Of a DNA stretch of 64,000 nt, positions 42,021-50,262 are shown one piece after another. The first letter of the stretch is position 1. Each line of letters opens with the position of its first letter. The position numbers and the translations under genes were made by a program. The notes beneath the pieces were generated by a model that searched no databases, had not been told where the DNA came from, and worked only from the letters and a program-made list of their open reading frames with translations. Origin of the DNA: CAIUKV01 sp041659105 (GTDB taxonomy: Bacteria > Actinomycetota > Acidimicrobiia > IMCC26256 > PALSA-555); assembly GCA_041659105.1 (NCBI GenBank), contig JBAZYX010000004.1, positions 1 to 64,000 of the forward strand, written 5' to 3'.

Positions 42021-43258
42021 CCGGAGCGGTCGGCGCGACGGCCCTGCTCGGCCACCCGATCGAAGATCTCCTCGTACCTGCGGACCGACTGCACGACGTC
42101 GAACCGCTCCTCGACGAGCGTTCGGCCGGCGGCCCCCAGCCGGGCGCGGAGGTCGGGGTCGTCGACGAGCCGGGAGATCCCCGCGGCCAGGGCCGAGGGA
42201 TCGAGCGCGTCGACCCGCACCAGTGCGTCGCGGGCGTACTCCTCGGCACCGATCCCGATCGGGAAGGTCACGACCGGCTTCCCGACCGACATCGCCTCGA
42301 GCGTGGCACCCGGGAACGCGTCGTCGCGGGAGGGCTGCACGTAGATGTCGGCCAGGTCGTAGTACGGGTACGCCTTGGCGGCCTGCGGGGCGAAGACGAC
42401 GACGTCGTCGAGCCCGAGGTCGCGCGTCACTGTGCGGAGCACCTCCCCGCGGAACGTCGCCCACTCCGCCGGGCTCCCGCCGAGCCAGAGGAAGCGCAGC
42501 GGCAGGTCGGGATGGCGTGCGCGCAGCTCGGCCGCGGCGCGGAGCCAGAGGTCGGTTCCCTTGGAGAGCCCGAGGTTGCCGACGGTGGCCACGACGATCG
42601 CGTCGTCGGGGATGCCGAGGTCGCGGCGCTGGGGCCGGTCGAGCCGGGCGAGGTCGCGGTCGCGGTCGGCGAGGTCGGGGCCGATGCAGACGACGCTGAT
42701 CCGGTCGGCGGGGACGCCGAGCAGGAACCGGGCGTTCGCCACCGAGGTCTCGCCCTCGCACACGTAGTGCGATCGCGACGCGATCGCCCGGAGCCAGTCG
42801 TCGCCCAGCCGACTCACCCCGGACCAGTGCTGCGCGATGGTCTGCACCGAGGGGACGGGCAGGTCGGCGAGCGGCTCGAACGCGGGGATCGCGGCGTTGT
42901 GGTGCCATACGACGAGGTGCGGATCGAACTCGGTGACCACCCCGCGGGCCCAGGCCTGCCGCCGCGCCAGGTCCTCGGCGCGTGGGACCTTCGCCGCGCC
43001 CGCCCGACCGAGGCGGCGCGCGATCCGCACGCGCGCCCTCGTGGCGGGCGGCTCGTACAGATGGGTCGGCGCGAAGCGGCGGTAGTGCTCGAGCAGGGTG
43101 CCGCCTGCGCGCAGCAGGATCGTGGCCTCGAAGCGTGACGGATCGAGATGCTCGACGATCGACCCCAGGGTCCGCTCCATGCCGCCGACGGTGGCCGCCT
43201 TCGAGAGGAAGGCGATCCGGACCCGTTCGTGCGCTCGAGGACCGCTCCCGCTGACCAT
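42017..43258 (-). CDS. GT4-family glycosyltransferase
   Basis: The 413-residue GT-B protein has the N-terminal glycine loop in SKAATVGGMERTL near residues 19-31. The C-terminal nucleotide-sugar domain has VGNLGLSKGTDLWLRAAAEL near 229-248 and the E-x7-E-like DAFPGATLEAMSVGKPVV near 318-335. It transfers a sugar from a nucleotide donor onto the growing lipid-linked chain in the cytoplasm. The ATG at 43258 follows TAACCT by nine bases. Its stop (CTA on the plus strand at 42017-42019) interlocks with the stop of kdsD in a shared CTAG. Confidence 0.9.
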   Translation of the reverse strand: MVSGSGPRAHERVRIAFLSKAATVGGMERTLGSIVEHLDPSRFEATILLRAGGTLLEHYRRFAPTHLYEPPATRARVRIARRLGRAGAAKVPRAEDLARRQAWARGVVTEFDPHLVVWHHNAAIPAFEPLADLPVPSVQTIAQHWSGVSRLGDDWLRAIASRSHYVCEGETSVANARFLLGVPADRISVVCIGPDLADRDRDLARLDRPQRRDLGIPDDAIVVATVGNLGLSKGTDLWLRAAAELRARHPDLPLRFLWLGGSPAEWATFRGEVLRTVTRDLGLDDVVVFAPQAAKAYPYYDLADIYVQPSRDDAFPGATLEAMSVGKPVVTFPIGIGAEEYARDALVRVDALDPSALAAGISRLVDDPDLRARLGAAGRTLVEERFDVVQSVRRYEEIFDRVAEQGRRADRSG

Positions 43259-43267
43259 GGAAGGCGG

Positions 43268-43273
43268 AGGTTA
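43268..43273 (-). promoter_or_regulatory. -10-like TAACCT for the GT4 gene
   Basis: TAACCT on the minus strand ends nine bases before the ATG at 43258. Confidence 0.4.
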
Positions 43274-43310
43274 ACCGCCGCCCGTCTCGGCGCTTTCAGG
43301 GGCGCGCGGG

Positions 43311-44264
43311 TCAGGACGGGGCCGAACGCGCCGCGAGCGGCATCGCGGACCAGGTCGCTCGGATCCCGTCGTCGAGTGACCGTGGCTCGTTGGGCACGAC
43401 CGACCGGAGCCGCGCGGTGTCGAGCACGACGAACGGGACGTCGCAGGCGCGGGCGGGCTGGTGGTCGACGCGCAGCGGCCGACCCGTGACGGATTCGACG
43501 GTCGAGATCACGTCACGCACGGACGCGCCCGTACCGGAGCCCACGTTGAACACCTCGTGCGCCTGCTCGCGACCCACGAGCCGGCTCACCGCGTGCGCGA
43601 AGTCGTCGACGTACAGGTAGTCGCGGACGGCGTCACCGGCGCCGAACATCCGGATCGACTCCCCGTCGACGACCGCCGCCAGCGCCGCGGCGACCAGGCC
43701 CTGGCTGCGGTTGCCCGGCTGCCCGGGGCCGTAGATGTTCCCGCAACGCAGGATCAGCGGACGTACCCCGAGCTGCGCGCACGATCGCCGGACGAAGCCC
43801 TCGGTGGTGAGGTTCGCGATCCCGTAGGCGGTCTGCGGCTCCGGCACCGTGGTCTCCGCGATCGGGTGTGTGTGCGCCCCGCCGTACACGGTGCCGCCGG
43901 ACGAGACGAAGGTGAAGTCCGCGATCTCCCGGGTGTGGAGCGCGCCGAGGAAGCCGAGCACGGGTCCGAGCGCGGCCTCGACCGCTCCCAGCGGGTCGAC
44001 CTCGGCTTCGGCCGGCATGAGACCGCCGGCGCACCACACCACGTGGCGAGCGTCCGCCACCGCGGCGCGGGCGACCTGGGGGAGTCGGGCGTCGCCGTGC
44101 ACGAGGCGGCAGCCGACGGCCGCGGCGCGGGCGGCGTCGTGCAGGGGCGAGCGGTGGACGAGCGTCGCCTCGGCGCCGGACCGAGCGAGGTGCCCGGCGA
44201 TCGCGAGCCCGAGGAATCCGCTCCCGACCACGACGACGCGTCCGTCGAGATCGCGCCACGACAT
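43311..44264 (-). CDS. NAD-dependent epimerase/dehydratase-like protein
   Basis: The 317-residue protein is an extended SDR with the glycine motif GSGFLGLAIAG near residues 14-24, the SSGGTVYGG serine strand, the active tyrosine in TAYGIANLTTEG and CGNIYGPGQPGN. It resembles nucleotide-sugar 4-epimerases and dehydratases. The YxxxK catalytic lysine is replaced by Asn (YGIAN, codon AAC), so classical activity may be reduced or altered. The ATG at 44264 has GGGGAGG seven bases upstream; the longer open frame is not supported. A TACCAT box lies at 44316-44321. Confidence 0.82.
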   Translation of the reverse strand: MSWRDLDGRVVVVGSGFLGLAIAGHLARSGAEATLVHRSPLHDAARAAAVGCRLVHGDARLPQVARAAVADARHVVWCAGGLMPAEAEVDPLGAVEAALGPVLGFLGALHTREIADFTFVSSGGTVYGGAHTHPIAETTVPEPQTAYGIANLTTEGFVRRSCAQLGVRPLILRCGNIYGPGQPGNRSQGLVAAALAAVVDGESIRMFGAGDAVRDYLYVDDFAHAVSRLVGREQAHEVFNVGSGTGASVRDVISTVESVTGRPLRVDHQPARACDVPFVVLDTARLRSVVPNEPRSLDDGIRATWSAMPLAARSAPS

Positions 44265-44315
44265 TGATTGGCCTCCCCGCTCGCACCGGATCCAGCAGAT
44301 GACGGTCGGAGGCGC

Positions 44316-44321
44316 ATGGTA
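44316..44321 (-). promoter_or_regulatory. -10 hexamer TACCAT for the epimerase-like gene
   Basis: TACCAT on the minus strand would give a leader of about 45 bases containing GGGGAGG before the ATG at 44264. Confidence 0.4.
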
Positions 44322-44349
44322 GCGACGCTCCCGGACGCTACGTTGGGTC

Positions 44350-44612
44350 ACTTGGCGCACGACGTTCGTCGACATCGGGCTGCTCTTCGCTCTGCGACGT
44401 CCGTGGACGACGCTGTTCTCACGTTCCCGCCCGATCACTCCATGGGTTTGGGTATCGAGCTCGAGTGGTGGGACTGGAGCGACGCGGTGCCCGGCTCGGC
44501 GTCGGCGACGCAGCGCCGCTCCGGCACCTCGGCCTGGCGGGCAAGCGGGACGACGAGGACGCGCGACTCGTGATCGGTCTGCGTGAGCGCGGCCTCGCCC
44601 GCTGCGACACGT
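44350..44612 (+). pseudogene. decayed copy of the C-terminal glycosyltransferase domain
   Basis: Translated in three successive frames, this stretch reads RTTFVDIGLLFALRRPW, then FPPDHSMGLGIELEWWDW, then ERRGARLGVGDAAPLRHL and LRERGLARCDT. These match in order RTTFVEIGPVFAVRRPW, FPADHTMGWGLELEWFDL, ERRGARLGIVDAVPLRHL and LRERGFESLAD at the end of the gene at 39181-40962. At least two frameshifts separate the blocks and the rest of the gene is absent. It fills most of the 379-base gap between the epimerase-like and DUF6473-like genes. Confidence 0.88.
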
Positions 44613-44643
44613 GCGGCGCACGACCGTCAACTGGGAGGTGGTG

Positions 44644-45588
44644 GTGAGCGCGCGTCTCGATCGCGTGCGGCGTGTCGTCCGGTCGGTTGTGCCCCGACCG
44701 CTACGAGTCTGGCTGCACCGGATCCGGCCTGGCGGGAAGCGCGGCCCTCGCCTTCGGAGCGGTTACCAACAGCGCGACTACGAGGTCATCGACTACGGCC
44801 TCGTCCCACTTCCCGACACGGCGTTTGCCGTGCGCGGACCACTCCCGCCGAGGCTGGCGAAGGACGGCTACTTCGCCTGCGTGGGTGCGGCGCAGACCTT
44901 CGGCGCGTTTGCGGCGCATCCCTATCCCGAACTGCTCGGCAAGTGCTTGGGCGCGGACGTTCTGAACCTCGGTTGGGGTGGTGCCGGACCGCGGTTCTTC
45001 CTCGAGCACCCTCGGCTCATCACGTACGCGAACGAAGCGCGCTTCGTAGTCCTCCAGGTCATGTCCGGCCGCAGCGAGGACAACGAGTTGTTCGAGAGCC
45101 GTGGTGGGAGCTCGGGGGTTCGGCGTTCGGACGGGATGACGGTGCTCGCCCGTGACGTGTACGCCGACCTCTTGGCAACTGGTGATGCCGAGTACATCCG
45201 GCGCGTCGTCGCAGAGACGAGGGCCAACTGGCTCGAGAGCTACCGGGAGCTCCTTCGGCGCCTCGAGGTGCCCACGATCCTCTTCTGGTTCTCCAAGCGT
45301 CGACCTCACTATGTCGAGGGATACTCGGCGCTGTCGACGCTCTTCGGTGAGTTCCCGCAGCTCGTGAACGCCGACATGATCGAGGAGTTGCGCGGACTGG
45401 CTGACGACTACGTGGAGTGTGTGACGAGGCGCGGCTCACCGCAGCTCCTGGTGAGCCGTTTCACGGGCCGTCCGACCGAGCTCGTGCTACCCGGCCGAAC
45501 GTGGACGCACAACCGTTACTACCCGTCCCCCGAGATGCACCTCGACGCGCAGGAGGCCTTGGGGCCCGTTTGCGAGCGCTACCTGTAG
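44644..45588 (+). CDS. DUF6473-like protein
   Basis: The 314-residue protein has the feature set of the DUF6473 family: a basic N-terminus, YFACVGAAQTFGAF near residues 77-90, VLNLGWGGAGPRFFLEHP near 104-121 and a long helical middle region. The fold is SGNH-hydrolase-like by pattern, and the family is common in polysaccharide loci next to sulfotransferases, but its reaction is unproven. The start is taken as GTG 44644 because GGAGG lies five bases upstream; two other GTGs at 44638 and 44641 are in frame. It follows the decayed glycosyltransferase copy. Confidence 0.65.
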   Translation: MSARLDRVRRVVRSVVPRPLRVWLHRIRPGGKRGPRLRSGYQQRDYEVIDYGLVPLPDTAFAVRGPLPPRLAKDGYFACVGAAQTFGAFAAHPYPELLGKCLGADVLNLGWGGAGPRFFLEHPRLITYANEARFVVLQVMSGRSEDNELFESRGGSSGVRRSDGMTVLARDVYADLLATGDAEYIRRVVAETRANWLESYRELLRRLEVPTILFWFSKRRPHYVEGYSALSTLFGEFPQLVNADMIEELRGLADDYVECVTRRGSPQLLVSRFTGRPTELVLPGRTWTHNRYYPSPEMHLDAQEALGPVCERYL

Positions 45589-45631
45589 GAGCGCTGAGTA
45601 CGGCGGCGTGTCCGACGCAGTCGTGCTCGCA

Positions 45632-46543
45632 TCAGGGTGTCGACACGCGAGGTTCGTCCCAGCCCCAACGCGTGCCCAGCAACGCCCAGAGTCGGTCGTT
45701 CGGAACCGCGTACGCGTCCTGGAGCCGGGCCCGCAGCTCCGGGTTCGTGGGGCTGTAGGTGCCCTTGAGGTACATCTCGAACGCGGGCGGTCGCCACGGC
45801 GCGAGGTCGAGGAACCGGAGCACCTGATCGAACCCCGGGTTCTTCGCGCTCGTGAGCTCGTCGGATGGGAGCACGAGGAGCTGCTCGGGCCTGATGCACT
45901 CGAACCACCGTTCGAGCTGCTCGGCGTAGCGGCCGAGAGCGACGTAGCTGCTGTCGGCGCTCAGTGCGTCGTCGATCGGACGTGTCTCCAGTCCGTGACG
46001 GACACGCATCGAGTAATGAGAGATCGCGCGATCCACCGGATTGCGCAGGAGCACCACGAGCTTGACCTCGGGCATCAGGGCGGCGACCCGGGCGGGTACG
46101 TCCGGCGACGGGAGATACGAGGGGGTGGCCTCGCCGGTGAGCGTTGCGTACCCTGTCTGCCGCTCGATCCTGGCCCGGTGGATGCGGGTGGGGAAGTGGG
46201 CCCGGTACCACGCGGACCCCCGGTCGTAGTGCCGGTCGAAGTACCAGATCTCCTTGCGGAGCGGCGCGCAGACGGCGGGATGTGCCGCGAGGTACTCGTA
46301 CAACGACGTGGTCGCCGACTTCGCCGCACCGATGATCAGGTAGTCGGGCAGTGGGCGCAGCGAGGCTGTTGCCTGGCGGGCGTAGAAGCTGGCGTAGCCG
46401 AGTTGGTGCGCGGGGAACGGAGGTCGGGGCGGGTTCCACTTGCACCAGGCCACCGGATACGGCCGCTCGAGGCGTTTCCGGACCGCTCGTGCGTAACGAC
46501 GGGCCGTGGCGATCGGCGACGTGCCGTCGGCGGTGGCGGTCAC
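45632..46543 (-). CDS. PAPS-dependent sulfotransferase
   Basis: The 303-residue protein has a basic N-terminal extension (about 1-66). The sulfotransferase 5'-phosphosulfate loop is IIGAAKSATTSLYEYL (about 70-85) and the 3'-phosphate motif is LLRNPVDRAISHYSMR. It should move sulfate from PAPS to a sugar hydroxyl in the cytoplasm or at the membrane. The GTG start overlaps the stop of the 2OG-oxygenase gene by four bases, so both probably decorate the same glycan. It is one of three intact sulfotransferases in the locus. Confidence 0.88.
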   Translation of the reverse strand: MTATADGTSPIATARRYARAVRKRLERPYPVAWCKWNPPRPPFPAHQLGYASFYARQATASLRPLPDYLIIGAAKSATTSLYEYLAAHPAVCAPLRKEIWYFDRHYDRGSAWYRAHFPTRIHRARIERQTGYATLTGEATPSYLPSPDVPARVAALMPEVKLVVLLRNPVDRAISHYSMRVRHGLETRPIDDALSADSSYVALGRYAEQLERWFECIRPEQLLVLPSDELTSAKNPGFDQVLRFLDLAPWRPPAFEMYLKGTYSPTNPELRARLQDAYAVPNDRLWALLGTRWGWDEPRVSTP

Positions 46544-47421
46544 CGAGCTCGCCGCCGGGCGTGTACCGCCGCGTCGAACAGGACGGGTGGGGTGATTCGG
46601 CGAAGGGCGTGGATTGCGCGTGCCCGGCCGCTCGTCGGCATGAACCGATCCGCCTTGAGCCCGGTGTAGGACTCGCCGCGCTCCAGCTTCGTCCCTTGCG
46701 GAACCACTTCACCGGGACGCTGGACGAACAGCGTCGACTCCTTGCCGTCGATCGTCTCGCCTTCCGGTCGCTCGACGGTGAAGTAATACAGAGCGATCGA
46801 CTTCCGGGTCATGCCCTCCGGGCACTCCAGGGGCTCGGGGTGACCGTGGTACGACCAGTCGGTCGTGGAGAAGATGGCCGTGCGGTTGAAGACGGGGAGG
46901 ATGCGCTCGCAGCATTGCGTGGCATCGCGGTTCCACAGCTCGAGGTGTCCGCCGTACTCCTCCTTCCAGTCCCGGTTGAGGAAGATGATGACGTTGATGC
47001 GGCGATGGAGCGGCAGCGTCGTGTGGCGGCTGAAGTCGGCGTGGACGCCGAGCTTCCCGCCGCGGACGATCTGGTGGAGCCCGCCACCACTGAAGTATGG
47101 GTCGGGGATCAGCCCCTCGATTCCGGAGAGGTGTTCCAGGAACTGGAGAAACGGAGCGGAGTTGAACTGGTAGAGGAGCAACGAGATCTCGGGGGGAAGC
47201 CGCTCTTCGCCCTGCGTCTCCAGCTTCACCTCGTGGTAGTTCTCGTATTCCTTCCACACCGGGCAGTCGGGGTCGGGGAACGCCGCGAGCGCGAGATCGA
47301 GCGCATCGTCCGGGAGGAGTCCGTCGAAGTACGCGTGTGGGAAGGGCTGCGCGGTTGCATATCGCTCGTGGTTCTCGTCGGCGATGCGCCGAAGCGCGGC
47401 GGGGTCGAGGTACAAGCGCAT
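46540..47421 (-). CDS. 2-oxoglutarate/Fe(II)-dependent oxygenase
   Basis: The 293-residue protein has the prolyl-hydroxylase-like double-stranded beta-helix. The metal triad is H127 and D129 in GVHADFSRH plus H192 or H194 in YHGHPEP, and R206 in TRKSIALYYF binds 2-oxoglutarate. It hydroxylates an unknown substrate. Co-translation with a sulfotransferase suggests a sugar, lipid or small glycan precursor. The ATG has GGAG five bases upstream; longer open frames reach into the divergent sulfotransferase gene and are rejected. Confidence 0.85.
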   Translation of the reverse strand: MRLYLDPAALRRIADENHERYATAQPFPHAYFDGLLPDDALDLALAAFPDPDCPVWKEYENYHEVKLETQGEERLPPEISLLLYQFNSAPFLQFLEHLSGIEGLIPDPYFSGGGLHQIVRGGKLGVHADFSRHTTLPLHRRINVIIFLNRDWKEEYGGHLELWNRDATQCCERILPVFNRTAIFSTTDWSYHGHPEPLECPEGMTRKSIALYYFTVERPEGETIDGKESTLFVQRPGEVVPQGTKLERGESYTGLKADRFMPTSGRARAIHALRRITPPVLFDAAVHARRRAR

Positions 47422-47459
47422 TTCGACTCCATCGTTCTGGGCGATTCGGGACGGCCAGT

Positions 47460-47469
47460 AACCTACCTT
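47460..47469. promoter_or_regulatory. overlapping divergent -10 boxes
   Basis: On the minus strand TAGGTT (47460-47465) faces the 2OG-oxygenase gene. On the plus strand TACCTT (47464-47469) faces the sulfotransferase gene at 47515. The two hexamers overlap by two bases, so the polymerases should exclude each other. Confidence 0.4.
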
Positions 47470-47514
47470 GGATCGTTCTTCCCACCTCGGGGTCGAGGAG
47501 CAGTCGCGAACGAG

Positions 47515-48297
47515 ATGACGTCGAGCGGGCCGAGACTCCCCGACTTCCTGGTGATCGGTGCCATGAAGGGCGGCACCACGAGCCTGTACGAGTACCTGCG
47601 GGCGCACCCACAGATCTTCATGCCGAAGACCAAGGAGCTGAACTACTTCGCCGCCGCGAGGAACTGGGACCGTGGCGCTGCCTGGTACGAGGCGCAGTTC
47701 GCGGATTCTGGCGATGCCTTGGCAGTCGGCGAGGCGTCCCCGACATACGCGATGGATCCCAATCATCCTGGGGTCCCGGCGCGCATTGCCGAGGTCCTTC
47801 CGGACGTGAAGCTGATCTATCTCGTGCGCCACCCGGTGCTTCGGATCGAGTCGCACTACCGTCATCGCGTCCGGTACGAGGGCGAGACGCGCGGGCCCGA
47901 CGACGCGGTGCTCGGGCACTTGGGTGTCTACTTGCCGCCGAGCCAGTATGCCCACCAGATGGACTGCTACCTCGCGCGATTCCCGCGCGAGCAGCTCCTC
48001 GTCGTGCGCTCGGAGGATCTCCGGGACGATCGGCGCGCCACGCTCCGGCGCGTGCTCGGATTCTTGGGCGTCGATGACGGCCACTTCCCCGAGACGGCGG
48101 AGTCGGAGTTCCTCCAGAACCCGCCGCGGGCGCGCTCGCGGCGGGTGCTCCGGTTCCGGAGGGGTCCCCGCACGCATGGCGGTACGGGCGCGCTGTCGCC
48201 GGAGTCCCGAGCGGACATCATCGAGCTCCTTCGCCCCGACACGAGGCGGCTGAGGGAGCACCTCGGTCCGGAGTTCGACGCCTGGGGCATCGAGTGA
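47515..48297 (+). CDS. PAPS-dependent sulfotransferase
   Basis: The 260-residue protein begins directly with the 5'-phosphosulfate loop FLVIGAMKGGTTSLYEYL (about 11-28), followed by ELNYFAA, and has the 3'-phosphate motif LVRHPVLRIESHYRHR. It lacks the N-terminal extension of the sulfotransferase at 45.6 kb. Heparan-type sulfotransferases share these motifs; the acceptor is presumably the locus polysaccharide. The ATG at 47515 is chosen because it gives a complete domain; the frame upstream is antisense to the divergent gene. The ribosome-binding site is weak. Confidence 0.87.
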   Translation: MTSSGPRLPDFLVIGAMKGGTTSLYEYLRAHPQIFMPKTKELNYFAAARNWDRGAAWYEAQFADSGDALAVGEASPTYAMDPNHPGVPARIAEVLPDVKLIYLVRHPVLRIESHYRHRVRYEGETRGPDDAVLGHLGVYLPPSQYAHQMDCYLARFPREQLLVVRSEDLRDDRRATLRRVLGFLGVDDGHFPETAESEFLQNPPRARSRRVLRFRRGPRTHGGTGALSPESRADIIELLRPDTRRLREHLGPEFDAWGIE

Positions 48298-48600
48298 GAT
48301 CCAGCACCGCCCCGTTGCGCGTGGAGGTGGAGCACGTCGACCGCGGTCCGTTGTGTTGCGCCACGAGGCGTCGTCGGTGGAGCACGTGTCGCGACCGCCC
48401 CCACCACCTCGTCGACCAGGGGTTCACCTCCTCGCGCTGCCGGTCCTGCCGGCTGATCCACCTCTCCGTCCGTCCGACGGCGCAGGACGCCGCGCTCCTC
48501 CATCCGGCGGACCATGTGCCGTATGGCTCGCCGCCCCAACGTCCTGCGTTCACCGACGCGCCGCAACGCTGTACACGCCGACTCGCTCGGGAACGCCTTT
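48298..48600 (+). pseudogene. decayed copy of the methyltransferase N-terminal zinc domain
   Basis: The segment reads RVEVEHVDRGPLCC, RRRRWSTCRDRPHHLVDQGF, SSRCRSCRLIHLSVRPTAQD and LLHPADHVPYG. This matches block by block the start of the gene at 50262, which has RVAVERVSRCPLCG, DQRRWFASRDRLHRL, YSRCRTCRLVYLSVRPTRED and LYPDDYAPYL. The first zinc cysteine is lost (GPLCC). Near 48560 the text jumps to a CTGTACACGCCGA block that in the parent lies about 170 bases further on. The catalytic domain is absent. Apart from this remnant, the 423-base gap to 48721 shows nothing else. Confidence 0.85.
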
Positions 48601-48720
48601 CTCCGACCGTGAGATGAGGGTGCTTCGTGCCGATTCGCCGAGGTGCGGGCGTCGAGAAGGGACTGCCATACTCGGTTGGAGCGCGGTTGCGAAACCGCCG
48701 ACCGGAGTGGTGATGGCGGG

Positions 48721-50262
48721 ATGCTCGAGCTAATCGAATGGATCGGCCAGGCGCCCTTCCCCGGTCGCCCGTGGCTCATGGTCGGAAAGGGCCCGACGTT
48801 CGACCGGCGCGACGAGTTCGATCTCGGCGAGTACAACGTCGTCGCCATCAACCACGTCATCGACGTCATCGACGCAGATGTCGCGCACATCATCGACATC
48901 AACGTCGTCGACGACTGCTCGGAGCGGATCCGTGTCGGAGCGGAGTGGCTGCTGATGCCGCGTGTCCCTCACGAGCGGAGCCGTCCCGGTACCCGGACGC
49001 TCGAGCAGTGGTTCGACGACCTCCCTGTGCTGCGCGAGTACGAGGAGCGAGGACGGCTCGTTTGGTACAACGGGATCACCGCGACGCCCGCCCCCGGGTC
49101 GCCGGTGATCGATACCGGCACGTTCAGCTCTGAAGCCGTGCTTCGGATCCTCGGTCGGATGGGAGCCCGCACCGTCCGGTCGCTCGGCATCGACGGCGGA
49201 CGCTCGTACTCCGCGGCCTTTCGAGGGCTCGAGGGCTCGACACTGCTCGAGAACGGCGCCGAGGGCTACGACGTGCAGTTCGCGGCGCTCGATCGGATCG
49301 CCGAGGAGTACGGCATCGACTACCGGTCGCTCGTCGAGCCCCTCCGCATCTTCGTGGGCACCGACACGTCGCAGATCGTCGCCTTCCGCGTCCTCGAGTA
49401 CTCCATCCGCAAGTCCGCGACGATCCCGGTCGAGATCGTGCCGATGTTCGGGGTCGACATGCCGGTGCCCCGGAACCCCGCGAATCGCTCCCGCACCGGG
49501 TTCTCGTTCTCGCGCTTCAAGATCCCCGAGCTGTGCGGCTACTCGGGGCGCGGTGTCTACATGGATGCCGACATGCTCGTGTTCGGCGACGTCGCCGAGC
49601 TCGCGACCATGGAGTTCGGCGACCGCAAGCTGCTGATGAGCGATCCGGAGCCCACATCGTTGTGGGAGGGCCACGAGAGCACGTCCATCGGGCCGGCGAA
49701 GGCCGCGGTGATGCTGCTCGACTGCGCGCGCCTCCCCTGGAAGGTCGACGAGATCGTGGCCGGGCTCGACGACGGTCGCTACACCTACGAAGACCTGATG
49801 ACCCGGATGTGCGTGGTCGACCCGGACGAGGTCGCGGCCGCGATCCCGGGGGAGTGGAACGACCTCGAGCGCTACACGCCCGGTGTGACGCGCCTCATCC
49901 ACTACACCGTCGTCCCCATCCAGCCCTGGAAGAACGACGAGAACCCACTCGCCGACCTCTGGATGTCGTGGTACCAGGAGGCGGTCGAGGCGGGTGCGGT
50001 GCCGCCGGCCGAGGTGGAGGAGCTCATCCGCGCGGGCCTCGTGAAGCAGTCGCTGCGGGCGGCGCTGCGGCGCGCGCCCTCGCGGCGCTCGATCCTCACG
50101 AACGCCTCGCTCGACCTCATCACCGCCAAGGAGCGCGTCGCCGAGCTCGAGGCGCAGCTCGACGCGATGAAGCGGTCCACGTCGTGGAGGATCGGGCAGG
50201 CGGTGACCCGCGCCCTGCGAACGCCGATCGACTACGTCCGACGGAAGCGGGCGGGATCGTGA
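48721..50262 (+). CDS. DUF115-like domain fused to a GT8-type glycosyltransferase
   Basis: The 513-residue protein has two catalytic-looking domains. The first (about 1-200) has MVGKGPTFDRR near residues 20-30, VVAINHVIDVIDADVAHIID and LGIDGGRSYS, patterns of the DUF115/sialyltransferase-like Rossmann fold. The second (about 205-430) has IFVGTDTSQIVAFRVLEYS and the metal motif YMDADMLVFGD near 281-291, as in GT8 transferases. A C-terminal helix with RVAELEAQLDAMKRSTSWRIG is typical of polysaccharide glycosyltransferases. The first domain could use CMP-Kdo (see findings). The ATG at 48721 is used; a GTG at 48643 would add only unconserved residues. Confidence 0.75.
   Translation: MLELIEWIGQAPFPGRPWLMVGKGPTFDRRDEFDLGEYNVVAINHVIDVIDADVAHIIDINVVDDCSERIRVGAEWLLMPRVPHERSRPGTRTLEQWFDDLPVLREYEERGRLVWYNGITATPAPGSPVIDTGTFSSEAVLRILGRMGARTVRSLGIDGGRSYSAAFRGLEGSTLLENGAEGYDVQFAALDRIAEEYGIDYRSLVEPLRIFVGTDTSQIVAFRVLEYSIRKSATIPVEIVPMFGVDMPVPRNPANRSRTGFSFSRFKIPELCGYSGRGVYMDADMLVFGDVAELATMEFGDRKLLMSDPEPTSLWEGHESTSIGPAKAAVMLLDCARLPWKVDEIVAGLDDGRYTYEDLMTRMCVVDPDEVAAAIPGEWNDLERYTPGVTRLIHYTVVPIQPWKNDENPLADLWMSWYQEAVEAGAVPPAEVEELIRAGLVKQSLRAALRRAPSRRSILTNASLDLITAKERVAELEAQLDAMKRSTSWRIGQAVTRALRTPIDYVRRKRAGS

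Noticed and set aside
43150..44630. mobile element remnants near the decayed copies
   Set aside because: No terminal inverted repeats, transposase motifs or target duplications were seen around the three relics; local duplication and deletion explains them.
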